This document shows, one piece after another, positions 6,867 to 14,520 of a DNA stretch of 14,520 nt (the first letter of the stretch is position 1; each line of letters starts with the position of its first letter). A program made the translations under genes and the position numbers. The stretch spans positions 1 to 14,520 of the forward strand of contig DOKO01000370.1 in assembly GCA_003510825.1 (NCBI GenBank), given 5' to 3'. The notes beneath the pieces were generated by a model. That model saw nothing but the letters and a program-made list of their open reading frames with translations, ran no database searches and was not told where the DNA came from. This stretch comes from Stenotrophomonas sp. GTDB taxonomy: Bacteria > Pseudomonadota > Gammaproteobacteria > Xanthomonadales > Xanthomonadaceae.

Positions 6867-7625
6867 TCAGCCGCGGAGGGTGGCGCCGCCGTCGACGTAG
6901 AGGTCGCTCATCGCTACGTGGCCGGCCTGTTCGGAAAGCAGGAACATCACCGAGTGGGCGATGTCCTCCGGGGTGGCCAGCTTGCGCAGCGGGATGCCCG
7001 CCTTGTAAGTGTCAAGGTTGCCTGCAATCACCCGCTCGGCGCCCTGCGCGTCCTCCCACATGCCGGTCTGCATCGGGGTCAGGGTGGAACCGGGGGCAAC
7101 GATGTTGCAGCGGATGCCCAGTGGCGCCAGCTCCAGCCCCAGGCAACGGGTGAACATGGTGGCTGCGGCTTTCGATGCCGCGTAGGCGGCCATGCCATGG
7201 CGCGGCACGCCGGCCGCATTCGAACTGACGGTCACGATCGCCCCCTGGCGCCGCGGTGACATCACCCGCGCCAGCGCGCGGCCGACATGGAACACGCCAT
7301 CGGCATTGACGGCGAACACGCGTCGCCAGTCCTCATCGCTGGTGCCGGCCACCTCACCCATGTGCAGCACGCCGGCCACGCTGGCGGCCAGCGCAATCGG
7401 GCCAACCATCGCCTCGACATCCGCCACCACGGCATCCACCGCCGCGCTGTCGGTCACGTCCAGCGCACGTGCATGCACGCGTGCATCGTCTACCTCAGGA
7501 CACTCACGGTCCGTCGCCACCACCGTACATCCCGCATCGGCCAGCAGCCGCACCAGCGCTGCGCCAATGCCACCGGCGGCGCCGGTCACCAGCGCCACGC
7601 GTCCCTCAAACCCGGTCAACTGCAT
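6867..7625 (-). CDS. entA: 2,3-dihydro-2,3-dihydroxybenzoate dehydrogenase
   Basis: 252 residues, a short-chain dehydrogenase that oxidises 2,3-dihydro-DHB to 2,3-dihydroxybenzoate with NAD+ in the cytoplasm, the last step of DHB synthesis. The Rossmann dinucleotide motif TGAAGGIG is at 14-21. The catalytic set is Ser135, Tyr148 and Lys152 (YAASK). The block SNAAGVPRHGMAAYAASKAA, the stretch RCNIVAPGSTLTPMQ (172-186) and the ending YVDGGATLRG closely follow Escherichia coli EntA, including the 13-residue Ser-Tyr spacing. The length is typical. Its start overlaps the end of entF by 10 nt, and it has its own good ribosome site (AGGAGA). It is the last gene of the operon; the REP block follows. 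Confidence 0.95.
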   Translation of the reverse strand: MQLTGFEGRVALVTGAAGGIGAALVRLLADAGCTVVATDRECPEVDDARVHARALDVTDSAAVDAVVADVEAMVGPIALAASVAGVLHMGEVAGTSDEDWRRVFAVNADGVFHVGRALARVMSPRRQGAIVTVSSNAAGVPRHGMAAYAASKAAATMFTRCLGLELAPLGIRCNIVAPGSTLTPMQTGMWEDAQGAERVIAGNLDTYKAGIPLRKLATPEDIAHSVMFLLSEQAGHVAMSDLYVDGGATLRG

Positions 7626-10600
7626 GCTGCGATCTCCTGTTCTTCATCCCACTGCCGCAGCCGTGTCGACAGCCACGGCGCCAGCTGTGCCACCGCATCG
7701 CGGCCGGTCAGCTCGGCGTGCAGGAACGGCAGTTCCAGCGCCTGCACCTTGCGCGCATGCGCCATCCACAGCGCCGATTGCAGCTGCGGCCGCGTCTGGT
7801 GGTCACGGCCCGCACGCACATGCACCAGCGTGCCGTCGTACGGGCGATGGTGGTGCTCACGGATCAATCGATTGGTCCCAGTGACCGCACGCACCACCCC
7901 GTCCAGCACCACGTCCGGCAGGCTGCCCAGCGCGCTGCCGCCACGCCGCAGGAAGGCGAGGATGCGCTCGCGGCTGTCCAGTTCCGGGTGCGCATCGGGA
8001 TCATGGCCGGCGATGGCCAGCAGCGCGCGCAGCGCCGCGATGGCATCGGGCTCCGGTTCGGCCCGCCAGCACTCGCTGGGATAGGCATCCAGCAGCACCA
8101 GCTCACCCACCTCGCGACCGATCTCGTGCAGGCGCACCGCCATAGCCTGGGCCAGGATGCCGCCCACCGACCAGCCCAGCAGATGCACCGGCCCCTGTGG
8201 CTGCAGCGTGGCGATGCGGCGCACGTAGTCGTTGGCCATCACCTCGATGCTGGACGGCATGGCCTGCTGCGGATCCAGCGCCGGCGACTGCAGGCCGTAG
8301 ACCGTGCGCGCCGGCTGCAGCGCACGTGCCAGCGTCCGGTAGTTCCAGGCAATGCCGCCGGCCGGATGCACCACGAACAGCGGCGGCGCGGCATTTTCCG
8401 CCGTGGCCAGTGCAATCACCGGGCCCAGCGCGTGGTCGGCCAGCGGCGGGGGCTCGGCAATGCGCGCAGCCAGCGCAGCCACCGTCGGCTGTGCGAACAG
8501 CGCACCCAGGCCGAGGTCACAGCGCCAGCGCTGTTCGATGGCCAGCAGCAGGTGTACCGCCGACAGCGAATCGCCGCCCAGGCTGAAGAAATCCGCGTCA
8601 ACGGCCACCGGCAACTCGCGGCCCAGCGCGCGTGCGAACAGTTCTGCCAGCTCCTGTTCCAGCGGCGTACGCGGGGCCAGCCCGGCGACATCCTGCAGCG
8701 GCGGCTTCGGCAGCGCCGTGCGGTCCAGCTTGCCGTTGGCCGTTACCGGCCAGTGGTCCACGCCGACGAAGGCCGAGGGCAGCATGTAATCCGGTACGCG
8801 CGTGGCCAGATGGCTGCGCAGCACCGCGGCATCCGCGCACGACGAGGGCACGTACGCCACCAGCCGCGCATCGCCCGGCGCGTCATGGCGCAGCAGCACT
8901 TCCACCCGATCCATGCCCGGCAGTTCGCGCAGCGCGGCCTCGATCTCGCCCAGCTCGATGCGCAGGCCACGCAGCTTGACCTGGTGGTCGCTGCGGCCCA
9001 GGTATTCCACCGCGCCATCGGCACGCCAGCGTGCGACATCGCCGGTGCGGTAGATGCGCTCCCCGGGCAGGAAGGGATCGGCCAGGAAGCGCTCGACGGT
9101 CTGGTCATCGCGACCCAGGTAGCCACGCGCGAGCTGCACGCCGCCCAGGTACAGGTCACCCGGCACGCCGACCGGCAGCGGTTGCATGCGCGCATCCAGC
9201 ACATACAGGCGGGTATTCCACACGGGGAAGCCGATCGGCACCGGTCGCGCGCGATCCTCGGTCGAGGCTGGCCACCAGCTCACGTCGACCGCGGCCTCGG
9301 TCGGGCCGTACAGGTTGTGCAGTTCCGCCTGGACCCGGCTGTGGAAGCGATCACGCAGCGCGGCGTCCAGCGCCTCGCCACTGGTGAACACCCGCCGCAG
9401 CTGCAGGGCCTGCGATGCCGGCGCGGCGAGGAAGGCGTCGAGCATGGACGGCACGAAATGCGCGGTGGTGATGTCGTGGCTGCGGATCAGCCGGGCCAGC
9501 TCGGTCGGGTCGCGATGCGCTTCAGGGCCCGCCAGCACCAGGGTCGCGCCACACAGCAGCGGCAGGAAGAACTCCCAGACCGACACGTCGAACGTGGCCG
9601 GGGTCTTCTGCAGCACGCGGTCATCGGCGGTGAAACCGTAGTGCTCGCGCATCCACAGCAGGCGATTGACGATGGCGCGGTGCTCGATGACCACGCCCTT
9701 GGGCTCACCGGTCGAACCGGAGGTGTAGATGACATAGGCCGCATCGTCCGGCGATGGCGGGACCCACGGCGCGGCGAAGCTCACTGCGGTCCACTGCGTG
9801 GGCGCCAGCACCGGCACCTCGCCCAGCCGTGCCTGCACGTCGGCCTCGGCCAGCACGCAGGTCGGTCGTGCCGAGGCGAGGATGCGCGCCAGCCGTTCAT
9901 CGGGGTGGGCAGGATCCAGCGGCAGGTAAGCGGCGCCGGCACGCAGCACGGCCACCAGCGCGACCGCCAGCTGCAGAGAGCGCGGCAACGCTACCGCGAC
10001 CACGCTGCCCGGGCCGACGCCCAGCGCGCGCAACTGGGCCGCCAGCGCGAAGCTGCGCGCTTCCAGCGTCCCGTGGTCGAGTGCGGTGTCAGCGAAGACC
10101 AGCGCCGTCGCCTGCGGATCACGATCCATGCCCTGCTGCAGCAGCTCCACCAGGGTGGTTTCGGGCAGCGCGTGGGCGGTGGTATTGAACCCATGGACCG
10201 TGCACTGCGCCTCCTCAGGCGTAGCCAACGGCACGTCGGCGATGGCGGACGCCTGCAGCGCGGCCGCCACGAAATGCAGCAGCCGGGTGGCGTGCGCCTG
10301 CACGTCGTCGCGGCTGTACAGCGCGGGATTGGCTTCGATTTCCAGATCCAGCAGGGTCTGGCCATCGCCGCGGAAGCCCAGGATCAGGTCGTCCACCGGG
10401 CCGGTGCACAGCACCTCCAGCGTGGCCGCAACGCCGGGCAGCGCCAGCGGCCTGTAGAACGGCTGCACGTTCACCAGCGGGCCGTGCAGGCGCTGCTGCG
10501 CACCGACCAGGCCGAGGTCACGACGCAGCTGTTCGCCCCGGTAGCGCCCGTGCTTGCGCCCCTGGCTCAACTGCCGGCCGATGCCGCGCACAACGTCTTC

Positions 10601-11503
10601 GACGCTGCCCTCGCCCGCCGCGACCCGCAGCGGCAGCACGTTCATCACCATGGCCGGCACCCGCGCCGATGCATTGCCCAGGCGCCCCATGTAGGGCACG
10701 CCCAGCACGACTTCCTCGGCCGCGCTCATCCGCCGCAGGTACTCGGCCGACAGCGCGGCCAGCACGTCCGGCCACGGCTGCAGCCAACGCACCGCGGTCT
10801 GCAGCAGCAGATCGCGGAAAGAAGCGTCGAGCGGCTGGACGAAACGCAGCGCATCGTCGCTGGCCGCTACCGTCCCGGCCAGCCCCGCACCCGCGGGTGC
10901 ACCCTGCAGTTTTTCGCGCCACCACTGGCCCGCCAGGCCGCGACGGGAATCTGCGCGATAGCCGGCATCATCGGCCAGTACGCCGGCCAGCGGCGGCAAT
11001 GGCTCGCCCTCGCGTCCCGCATACAGCGCACACACGCGGTCACTGAACAACGCCATGCCATAGCCGTCGGCAGCCAGGTGGTGCACGCGCAGGTACCAGA
11101 CCCAGCACTGCCCACCCAGATCGAACAGCACCTGCTGGCTGATGCGGTCACGGCTGGGATCCACCGCCGCCAGGCGGTCGGCCTGCATCGCGGCACGTGC
11201 CACCGCAGCGGGATCAGCCTCGCAAGACACATCGCGCAGTGACAACAGCGGCACATGGGCGGCGTCGTGCCACTGCAGCGGCTGGCCGTCCTCGCCCTCG
11301 GCAAAACGCAGCGCAAAGGCCTGCGCCTCGGCCGCCGCCTGGTTGGCTGCGGCCACGAACGCGTCGACGTCCAGCGCACCCTCGATCCACACGGCATGGG
11401 CCGTATTGAACGAAGGATTGTCCGGTGCCAGGCGCTGGGCAAACCACAGGCCCGACTGCGCCTCGGTCAGCGCCACCGGCGTCGCCAGCCCCGCAGCGTT
11501 CAT
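7616..11503 (-). CDS. entF: Enterobactin synthase component F (NRPS, C-A-T-TE)
   Basis: 1295 residues from the ATG at 11503, which overlaps the aryl-carrier stop as ATGA; a longer frame exists but lies inside that gene. Domain order matches EntF. Condensation, with HHLAADG at 141-147, acylates serine with DHB. Adenylation has YTSGSTGEPKG 593-603, FDVSVWEF 638-645, NLYGPTE 730-736, YRTGD 818-822 and NGKLDR 923-928. Thiolation has FFSLGGDSLS with the phosphopantetheine Ser979. Thioesterase has GWSVG with Ser1112, then Asp1139 and His1262. The specificity residues read as DVWHFSLVD plus the A10 Lys, the known serine code. The expected product is the cyclic trimer of DHB-serine (enterobactin), formed with EntE and the separate aryl carrier protein. 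EntF-type adenylation domains usually need an MbtH-like helper, and none is seen next to this gene. Confidence 0.96.
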   Translation of the reverse strand: MNAAGLATPVALTEAQSGLWFAQRLAPDNPSFNTAHAVWIEGALDVDAFVAAANQAAAEAQAFALRFAEGEDGQPLQWHDAAHVPLLSLRDVSCEADPAAVARAAMQADRLAAVDPSRDRISQQVLFDLGGQCWVWYLRVHHLAADGYGMALFSDRVCALYAGREGEPLPPLAGVLADDAGYRADSRRGLAGQWWREKLQGAPAGAGLAGTVAASDDALRFVQPLDASFRDLLLQTAVRWLQPWPDVLAALSAEYLRRMSAAEEVVLGVPYMGRLGNASARVPAMVMNVLPLRVAAGEGSVEDVVRGIGRQLSQGRKHGRYRGEQLRRDLGLVGAQQRLHGPLVNVQPFYRPLALPGVAATLEVLCTGPVDDLILGFRGDGQTLLDLEIEANPALYSRDDVQAHATRLLHFVAAALQASAIADVPLATPEEAQCTVHGFNTTAHALPETTLVELLQQGMDRDPQATALVFADTALDHGTLEARSFALAAQLRALGVGPGSVVAVALPRSLQLAVALVAVLRAGAAYLPLDPAHPDERLARILASARPTCVLAEADVQARLGEVPVLAPTQWTAVSFAAPWVPPSPDDAAYVIYTSGSTGEPKGVVIEHRAIVNRLLWMREHYGFTADDRVLQKTPATFDVSVWEFFLPLLCGATLVLAGPEAHRDPTELARLIRSHDITTAHFVPSMLDAFLAAPASQALQLRRVFTSGEALDAALRDRFHSRVQAELHNLYGPTEAAVDVSWWPASTEDRARPVPIGFPVWNTRLYVLDARMQPLPVGVPGDLYLGGVQLARGYLGRDDQTVERFLADPFLPGERIYRTGDVARWRADGAVEYLGRSDHQVKLRGLRIELGEIEAALRELPGMDRVEVLLRHDAPGDARLVAYVPSSCADAAVLRSHLATRVPDYMLPSAFVGVDHWPVTANGKLDRTALPKPPLQDVAGLAPRTPLEQELAELFARALGRELPVAVDADFFSLGGDSLSAVHLLLAIEQRWRCDLGLGALFAQPTVAALAARIAEPPPLADHALGPVIALATAENAAPPLFVVHPAGGIAWNYRTLARALQPARTVYGLQSPALDPQQAMPSSIEVMANDYVRRIATLQPQGPVHLLGWSVGGILAQAMAVRLHEIGREVGELVLLDAYPSECWRAEPEPDAIAALRALLAIAGHDPDAHPELDSRERILAFLRRGGSALGSLPDVVLDGVVRAVTGTNRLIREHHHRPYDGTLVHVRAGRDHQTRPQLQSALWMAHARKVQALELPFLHAELTGRDAVAQLAPWLSTRLRQWDEEQEIAACS
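7633..7638 (-). promoter_or_regulatory. Ribosome binding site of entA, inside entF
   Basis: AGGAGA on the minus strand, 7 nt before the entA ATG and inside the last codons of entF. It supports the entA start at 7625 and lets entA be translated both by coupling and on its own. Confidence 0.7.
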
Positions 11504-11757
11504 GCCTGCTGCGCCGCCTGCAGCTTCTGCACCACCGCCCACCACTGGCGCAGCGTGCTGTGCTCGGCCAGCTGCGAGAACTCCAGCGGCAGCCCGGTGT
11601 TGCCCCAGGCCAGGACCAGGCCGAGCATCCGCATCGAATCCAGGTCCAGATCCATCAGGTTGTCGTCGTCACCGATATCGGCCACGTCGCAATCGAGCAC
11701 ACGCGCGACATCGGCCCGCATGCGCTCAAGGTCGAGCACGTCGTTGGTCGTGGCCAT
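11500..11757 (-). CDS. Stand-alone aryl carrier protein (EntB C-terminal domain equivalent)
   Basis: 85 residues, a single acyl-carrier-type domain. The motif LMDLDLDSMRML places the phosphopantetheine attachment serine at residue 41, matching the GLDSVRMM region of the aryl carrier domain at the end of E. coli EntB. It should carry 2,3-dihydroxybenzoate, loaded by EntE, to the EntF condensation domain. In E. coli this domain is fused to isochorismatase; here it is a separate gene. Its start shares one base with the entB stop (TGATG) and has a strong ribosome site (GGAGGT), so carrier could be made in excess over isochorismatase. It needs an EntD/Sfp-type phosphopantetheinyl transferase, which is not in this window. 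Confidence 0.92.
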   Translation of the reverse strand: MATTNDVLDLERMRADVARVLDCDVADIGDDDNLMDLDLDSMRMLGLVLAWGNTGLPLEFSQLAEHSTLRQWWAVVQKLQAAQQA

Positions 11758-12389
11758 CAGAGCACCTCCAGCAGCTGCGCGGTGGTCATCGGCACGCCAC
11801 TGGTGCGGGCGATCCAGTGCAGCGCCTGGTCATGGTCGGCGCGCGAGAAATCGGCGACCGCATCGGCGGCGATGAAGGCCTCGATGTCACGCTGGAACGC
11901 CTCGACCACGGTGGCCGTGCAGCCGATATGCGCATACACGCCGGTCACCAGCAGCTGGTCGCGGCCGCGCACGCGCATCAGGGTTTCCACGTTGCTGCGC
12001 TGGAAGGCGCTGTAACGATGCTTGACCAGCACGTGCTCACCCGCCTGCGGGGCAAGTGCATCGATGATCGGTTCGTGCTCCTCGCCGCGGCGCATGCCCG
12101 GGCCCCACAAGTCGGCCTGCAGGCCGCGGTCACGCCGGTCCTGGTCGCCATGCTGGGCGGTATAGAACACCGGAATGCCGTGTGCACGGCAGTGCGCCAG
12201 CAGGCGCGCGATGTTGGCCACCGCCGGCTGCAGCGGCTCGGCACCGGCGTCGAACGCCGCCAGGAAGTAGCGCTGCATGTCATGCACCAGCAAGGCGATG
12301 CGATCACGCTGCGGACGCCACGGGCCGCGCGGGGCCGGCAGTTCGGCGGCAGTCGGCAAGGGGTATGGGGTAATGCGGGGCAGCGCCAT
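11757..12389 (-). CDS. entB: Isochorismatase, stand-alone (no fused carrier domain)
   Basis: 210 residues. It hydrolyses the vinyl ether of isochorismate to 2,3-dihydro-2,3-dihydroxybenzoate and pyruvate. The catalytic Asp37 (LLVHDMQRYF) and Lys123 (LVKHRYSAF) are present. The usual cysteine of the hydrolase superfamily is replaced by Gly156 in GVYAHIGCTAT, the mark of isochorismatases, at the same residue numbers as in E. coli EntB. The following stretch AFQRDIEAFIAADAVADFSR also matches EntB. The protein ends at about residue 210, where E. coli EntB continues into its carrier domain; here the next gene supplies it. A strong ribosome site precedes it, and its start shares one base with the entE stop (TGATG). 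Confidence 0.95.
   Translation of the reverse strand: MALPRITPYPLPTAAELPAPRGPWRPQRDRIALLVHDMQRYFLAAFDAGAEPLQPAVANIARLLAHCRAHGIPVFYTAQHGDQDRRDRGLQADLWGPGMRRGEEHEPIIDALAPQAGEHVLVKHRYSAFQRSNVETLMRVRGRDQLLVTGVYAHIGCTATVVEAFQRDIEAFIAADAVADFSRADHDQALHWIARTSGVPMTTAQLLEVL
11764..11769 (-). promoter_or_regulatory. Ribosome binding site of the aryl carrier gene, inside entB
   Basis: GGAGGT on the minus strand, 6 nt before the ATG at 11757. It confirms that the carrier protein is translated from its own start and is not a frameshifted EntB tail. Confidence 0.75.
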
Positions 12390-14038
12390 CAGCGCGTTCC
12401 TCCTGTCTGTTGCAGATGACGCGCACGCAGCTGCGCGCGCAGTTCACGGCGGCTGATCTTGCCGACCGCCGTGGTATCGAAACTGTCCACGAACACCACC
12501 TGGTCGGGCACCTTGAACGCGGCCAGGCCGCGGCCACGCATCCAGTTCTTCAATGCAGGCCCCTTGATCGGCTCGCCCTGCTGGATGACGAAGGCGCAGC
12601 TGCGCTCGCCCAGGTAATCATCGGGAATGGACACCACCGCCGCGTCGAACACGGCGGGATGGGCCAGCAGATGGTCCTCGATCTCCTCGGCGGAGATCTT
12701 CTCGCCGGCACGGTTGATGTGGTCGCCCGCCCGGCCCTGCACCACCAGATAGCCGCCCGGCAGCTGCTGCACGCGGTCACCGGTGCGATAGAAGCCGTCG
12801 TCGGTGAAGGCGCGCGCGTTGGCCACCTCATCGTTGTGGTACGCGCCGATGGTGTACGGGCCACGGGTCAGCAGATGCCCCACCTCGCCTTCGGCCACGG
12901 GCTGGTCGTGGTCGTCGACCACGCGCACCTCGTCATCCGGGCTGATCGGTCGCCCCTGGCAGGCCACGACCAGGTCGTCGGGGTCATCCAGCCGCGTGTA
13001 GTTGACCAGGCCTTCGGCCATGCCGAACACCTGCTGCAGGGTGCAGCGCAGGCCATCGATCACCCGCCGCGCGGCTTCAGGCACCAGCTTGGCACCGCCC
13101 ACCTGCAGCACCTGCAGGCTGGACAGGTCGTGCTTGCTGGTTGCTGCGGCCTGCGCCCACAGCAGGGCCAGCGGCGGCACCAGGCCGCAGCAGCTCACCC
13201 GTTCGCGGGCGATCAGCGGGAACGCGGCATCCGGGCCGGGGCCGGGGCTGAGCACCACGCGGGCACCGGCATACAGTGCGCCAAAGAAGCCCGGCGAACT
13301 CATCGGGAAGTTGTGCGCCGCCGGCAGCGCGACCAGGTAGACGCTGTCGCGGTCGATGCCGCAGATCGCGTTGCTGGCGCGGAACGAATAGATGTAGTCG
13401 TCGTGGGTGCGCGGGATCAGCTTGGACAGCCCGGTGCTGCCACCGGAAATCTGCAGGAAGGCCACCGACTGCGGGTCGGGGTCCGGCGGCAATGCGCTGC
13501 GGTCACCCTGCAGCGCATCCAGCGCGATGAACCCGTCCGCCTCGCCATCGATGACCACATGCGCGATGCCCGGCACTTCCGCCTGCAACGCACGCGCCAG
13601 TCCGCGGTGGTCGAAGTTCTCATGCACATCGGCGGTGATGTAGGCACTGGCTTCGGCCTTGCGCGCGAAGTGCACCAGCTCGGTAAGGCGATGCGCCGGC
13701 AGCACGTACACCGGCACCAGGCCGGCACGGAACAGCCCGCACACCGTGGTGATGAAGCCGGCGGTGTTGCCCAGCTGCACCAGCACGCGGTCACCCGGCT
13801 GCAGGCCCTGGCCCAGCAGGCCGGCACCGATGCGTCCGGCCTCGTGCCACAGCTGCGCATAGCTCAGGCGCACGTCGCCGGCCACCACCGCGATCTCGTC
13901 GGCATACTGCTCTGCCCGCTCACGCAGGAAGGCCGGGAAAGTCTCGCCGCGCCAATGGCCGGCGGCGCGGTAGCGCGCGACCCGATCCTCGGGCCAGACC
14001 TGCTGCAGCGGCAGCCGTGGGGAGACAGCGTTGTTCAT
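12389..14038 (-). CDS. entE: 2,3-dihydroxybenzoate-AMP ligase
   Basis: 549 residues, an ANL-family adenylating enzyme that activates 2,3-dihydroxybenzoate with ATP and transfers it to the aryl carrier protein. Visible motifs are the phosphate loop ISGGSTGLSK (197-206), FGMAEGL (338-344), YRTGD (417-421), the hinge region GRAGDHINRAGEKIS (435-449) and the catalytic C-terminal Lys527 (TAVGKISRREL). The aryl-acid pocket stretch AHNFPMSSPG (241-250) contains Asn243 and Ser248, equivalent to the catechol-binding Asn and Ser of DhbE, so DHB rather than an amino acid is the substrate. The length fits EntE/DhbE. It overlaps entC by 4 nt (ATGA) and entB by 1 nt. No good ribosome site precedes it, so it probably depends on coupling to entC. 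Confidence 0.96.
   Translation of the reverse strand: MNNAVSPRLPLQQVWPEDRVARYRAAGHWRGETFPAFLRERAEQYADEIAVVAGDVRLSYAQLWHEAGRIGAGLLGQGLQPGDRVLVQLGNTAGFITTVCGLFRAGLVPVYVLPAHRLTELVHFARKAEASAYITADVHENFDHRGLARALQAEVPGIAHVVIDGEADGFIALDALQGDRSALPPDPDPQSVAFLQISGGSTGLSKLIPRTHDDYIYSFRASNAICGIDRDSVYLVALPAAHNFPMSSPGFFGALYAGARVVLSPGPGPDAAFPLIARERVSCCGLVPPLALLWAQAAATSKHDLSSLQVLQVGGAKLVPEAARRVIDGLRCTLQQVFGMAEGLVNYTRLDDPDDLVVACQGRPISPDDEVRVVDDHDQPVAEGEVGHLLTRGPYTIGAYHNDEVANARAFTDDGFYRTGDRVQQLPGGYLVVQGRAGDHINRAGEKISAEEIEDHLLAHPAVFDAAVVSIPDDYLGERSCAFVIQQGEPIKGPALKNWMRGRGLAAFKVPDQVVFVDSFDTTAVGKISRRELRAQLRARHLQQTGGTR
12399..12404 (-). promoter_or_regulatory. Ribosome binding site of entB, inside entE
   Basis: A perfect AGGAGG on the minus strand, 9 nt before the entB ATG at 12389, lying in the last codons of entE. 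It is the strongest ribosome site seen in the operon part of the window. Confidence 0.75.
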
Positions 14039-14520
14039 GGCATGGGCTCGATCAGGGGCGCCGGGTCATGCACACCCAGGGCGTTCAACAGGGCAGTGAA
14101 TTTGGCGCCGGTCTCGGCCGCCTCGGCCTCCGGCTGCGAGTCGGCGACGATGCCGGCACCGGCGAACAGCCGCAGCTGCGTGCCCTGCAGGCGTGCGCAG
14201 CGGATCGCCACGTACCAGTCGCCATCACCCTGCGCGTCCAGCCAGCCGACTGCACCGGCGTAGAAGCCGCGCGGAACTGGTTCCAGCTCGCGGATACGCT
14301 GCAGCGCGGCCTGGCGTGGCGTGCCGCAGACCGCTGGCGTCGGGTGCAGTTCGGCCAGCAGCGTGGCGGCAGGCGTCGCGGGATCCTTCAGGGTGGCATG
14401 GATGCGCGTGCCAAGGTGCCACATGCTGGCCGTGGCGTGCAGCACCGGCTGTGCCTGCGCTTCGACGCGGCTGCACCACGGCGCCAGGCCATCGACGATG
14501 GCCTCGACCACGTGGCGGTG
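14035..14520 (-). CDS. entC: Isochorismate synthase, C-terminal part (cut by window edge)
   Basis: The last 161 residues are visible; the frame is open to the right edge, so the GTG at 14511 is internal. E. coli EntC has 391 residues, so about 60 percent lies outside. It converts chorismate to isochorismate, the first committed step. Chorismate-enzyme family motifs are clear: the edge sequence HRHVVEAIVDGLAP, then LHPTPAVCGTP, GFYAGAVGW, IRCARLQGTQLRLFAGAGIV and AETGAKF. The last carries the Glu expected to bind Mg2+ near the active site. It is the first ent gene in the visible operon order; the operon promoter should lie further right. Confidence 0.94.
   Translation of the reverse strand, partial: HRHVVEAIVDGLAPWCSRVEAQAQPVLHATASMWHLGTRIHATLKDPATPAATLLAELHPTPAVCGTPRQAALQRIRELEPVPRGFYAGAVGWLDAQGDGDWYVAIRCARLQGTQLRLFAGAGIVADSQPEAEAAETGAKFTALLNALGVHDPAPLIEPMP

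Noticed and set aside
7469..11242. 1257-residue open frame on the plus strand
   Set aside because: It lies antisense to entA and entF, whose motifs are unmistakable. The translation is Arg/Gln/His-rich shadow sequence.
11503..11545. Longer entF start 42 nt upstream
   Set aside because: It would add a Gly/Ala-rich extension lying inside the aryl carrier gene. The ATG at 11503 forms the ATGA junction and gives the normal EntF N-terminus.
12410..14263. 617-residue open frame on the plus strand
   Set aside because: It is antisense to entE and entC and shows no recognisable domain; a GC-driven shadow frame.
1..14520. CRISPR arrays, tRNA/rRNA genes, insertion sequences
   Set aside because: No spaced repeat array, no tRNA-like cloverleaf or rRNA stretch and no transposase frame was seen. 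The only repeats are the REP units.

Overview
This is a high-GC bacterial window that most resembles Stenotrophomonas (Xanthomonadaceae). Two things point there: intergenic stem-loops that start with GTAG, like the SMAG-type REP sequences described in S. maltophilia, and an enterobactin-type catecholate locus in the order entC-entE-entB-ArCP-entF-entA. The assignment is inferred from sequence features only, not from a search.

Left part (1-2594, + strand): a tight operon of three uncharacterised-family genes. The first is the C-terminal part of a very long Ala/Gln-rich coiled-coil protein (DUF802-like), open at the left edge. The second is a MotB/ZorB-like inner-membrane OmpA-family protein with a membrane aspartate at the proton-channel position. 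The third is a small DUF2894-like protein. Start and stop codons overlap. The arrangement suggests a membrane-anchored, possibly ion-driven motor-like complex of unknown function, and it is the best candidate here for an undescribed system.

Middle part (2595-6669, + strand): an intergenic REP pair, a possible Pho box, then a TonB-dependent outer-membrane receptor with a secreted phytase-family esterase-like protein 35 nt downstream. The pairing and the candidate Pho box favour organic-phosphate scavenging. Because the ent cluster lies next door, a ferric-siderophore role for the receptor cannot be excluded. A second intergenic stretch (6670-6866) holds four more REP units of two sequence subtypes and separates these genes from the convergent ent operon.

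Right part (6867-14520, - strand): the catecholate siderophore operon, read right to left. EntC (partial, running off the right edge) makes isochorismate. EntB, a stand-alone isochorismatase, and EntA convert it to 2,3-dihydroxybenzoate (DHB). EntE adenylates DHB and loads it on a separate small aryl carrier protein. EntF (C-A-T-TE, with a serine code) joins DHB to serine and should release the cyclic trimer enterobactin. All five junctions overlap (4, 1, 1, 4 and 10 nt), implying one translationally coupled mRNA. The promoter, and any Fur box, lies beyond the right edge. No MbtH-like gene, phosphopantetheinyl transferase, exporter or RNA gene is visible in the window.
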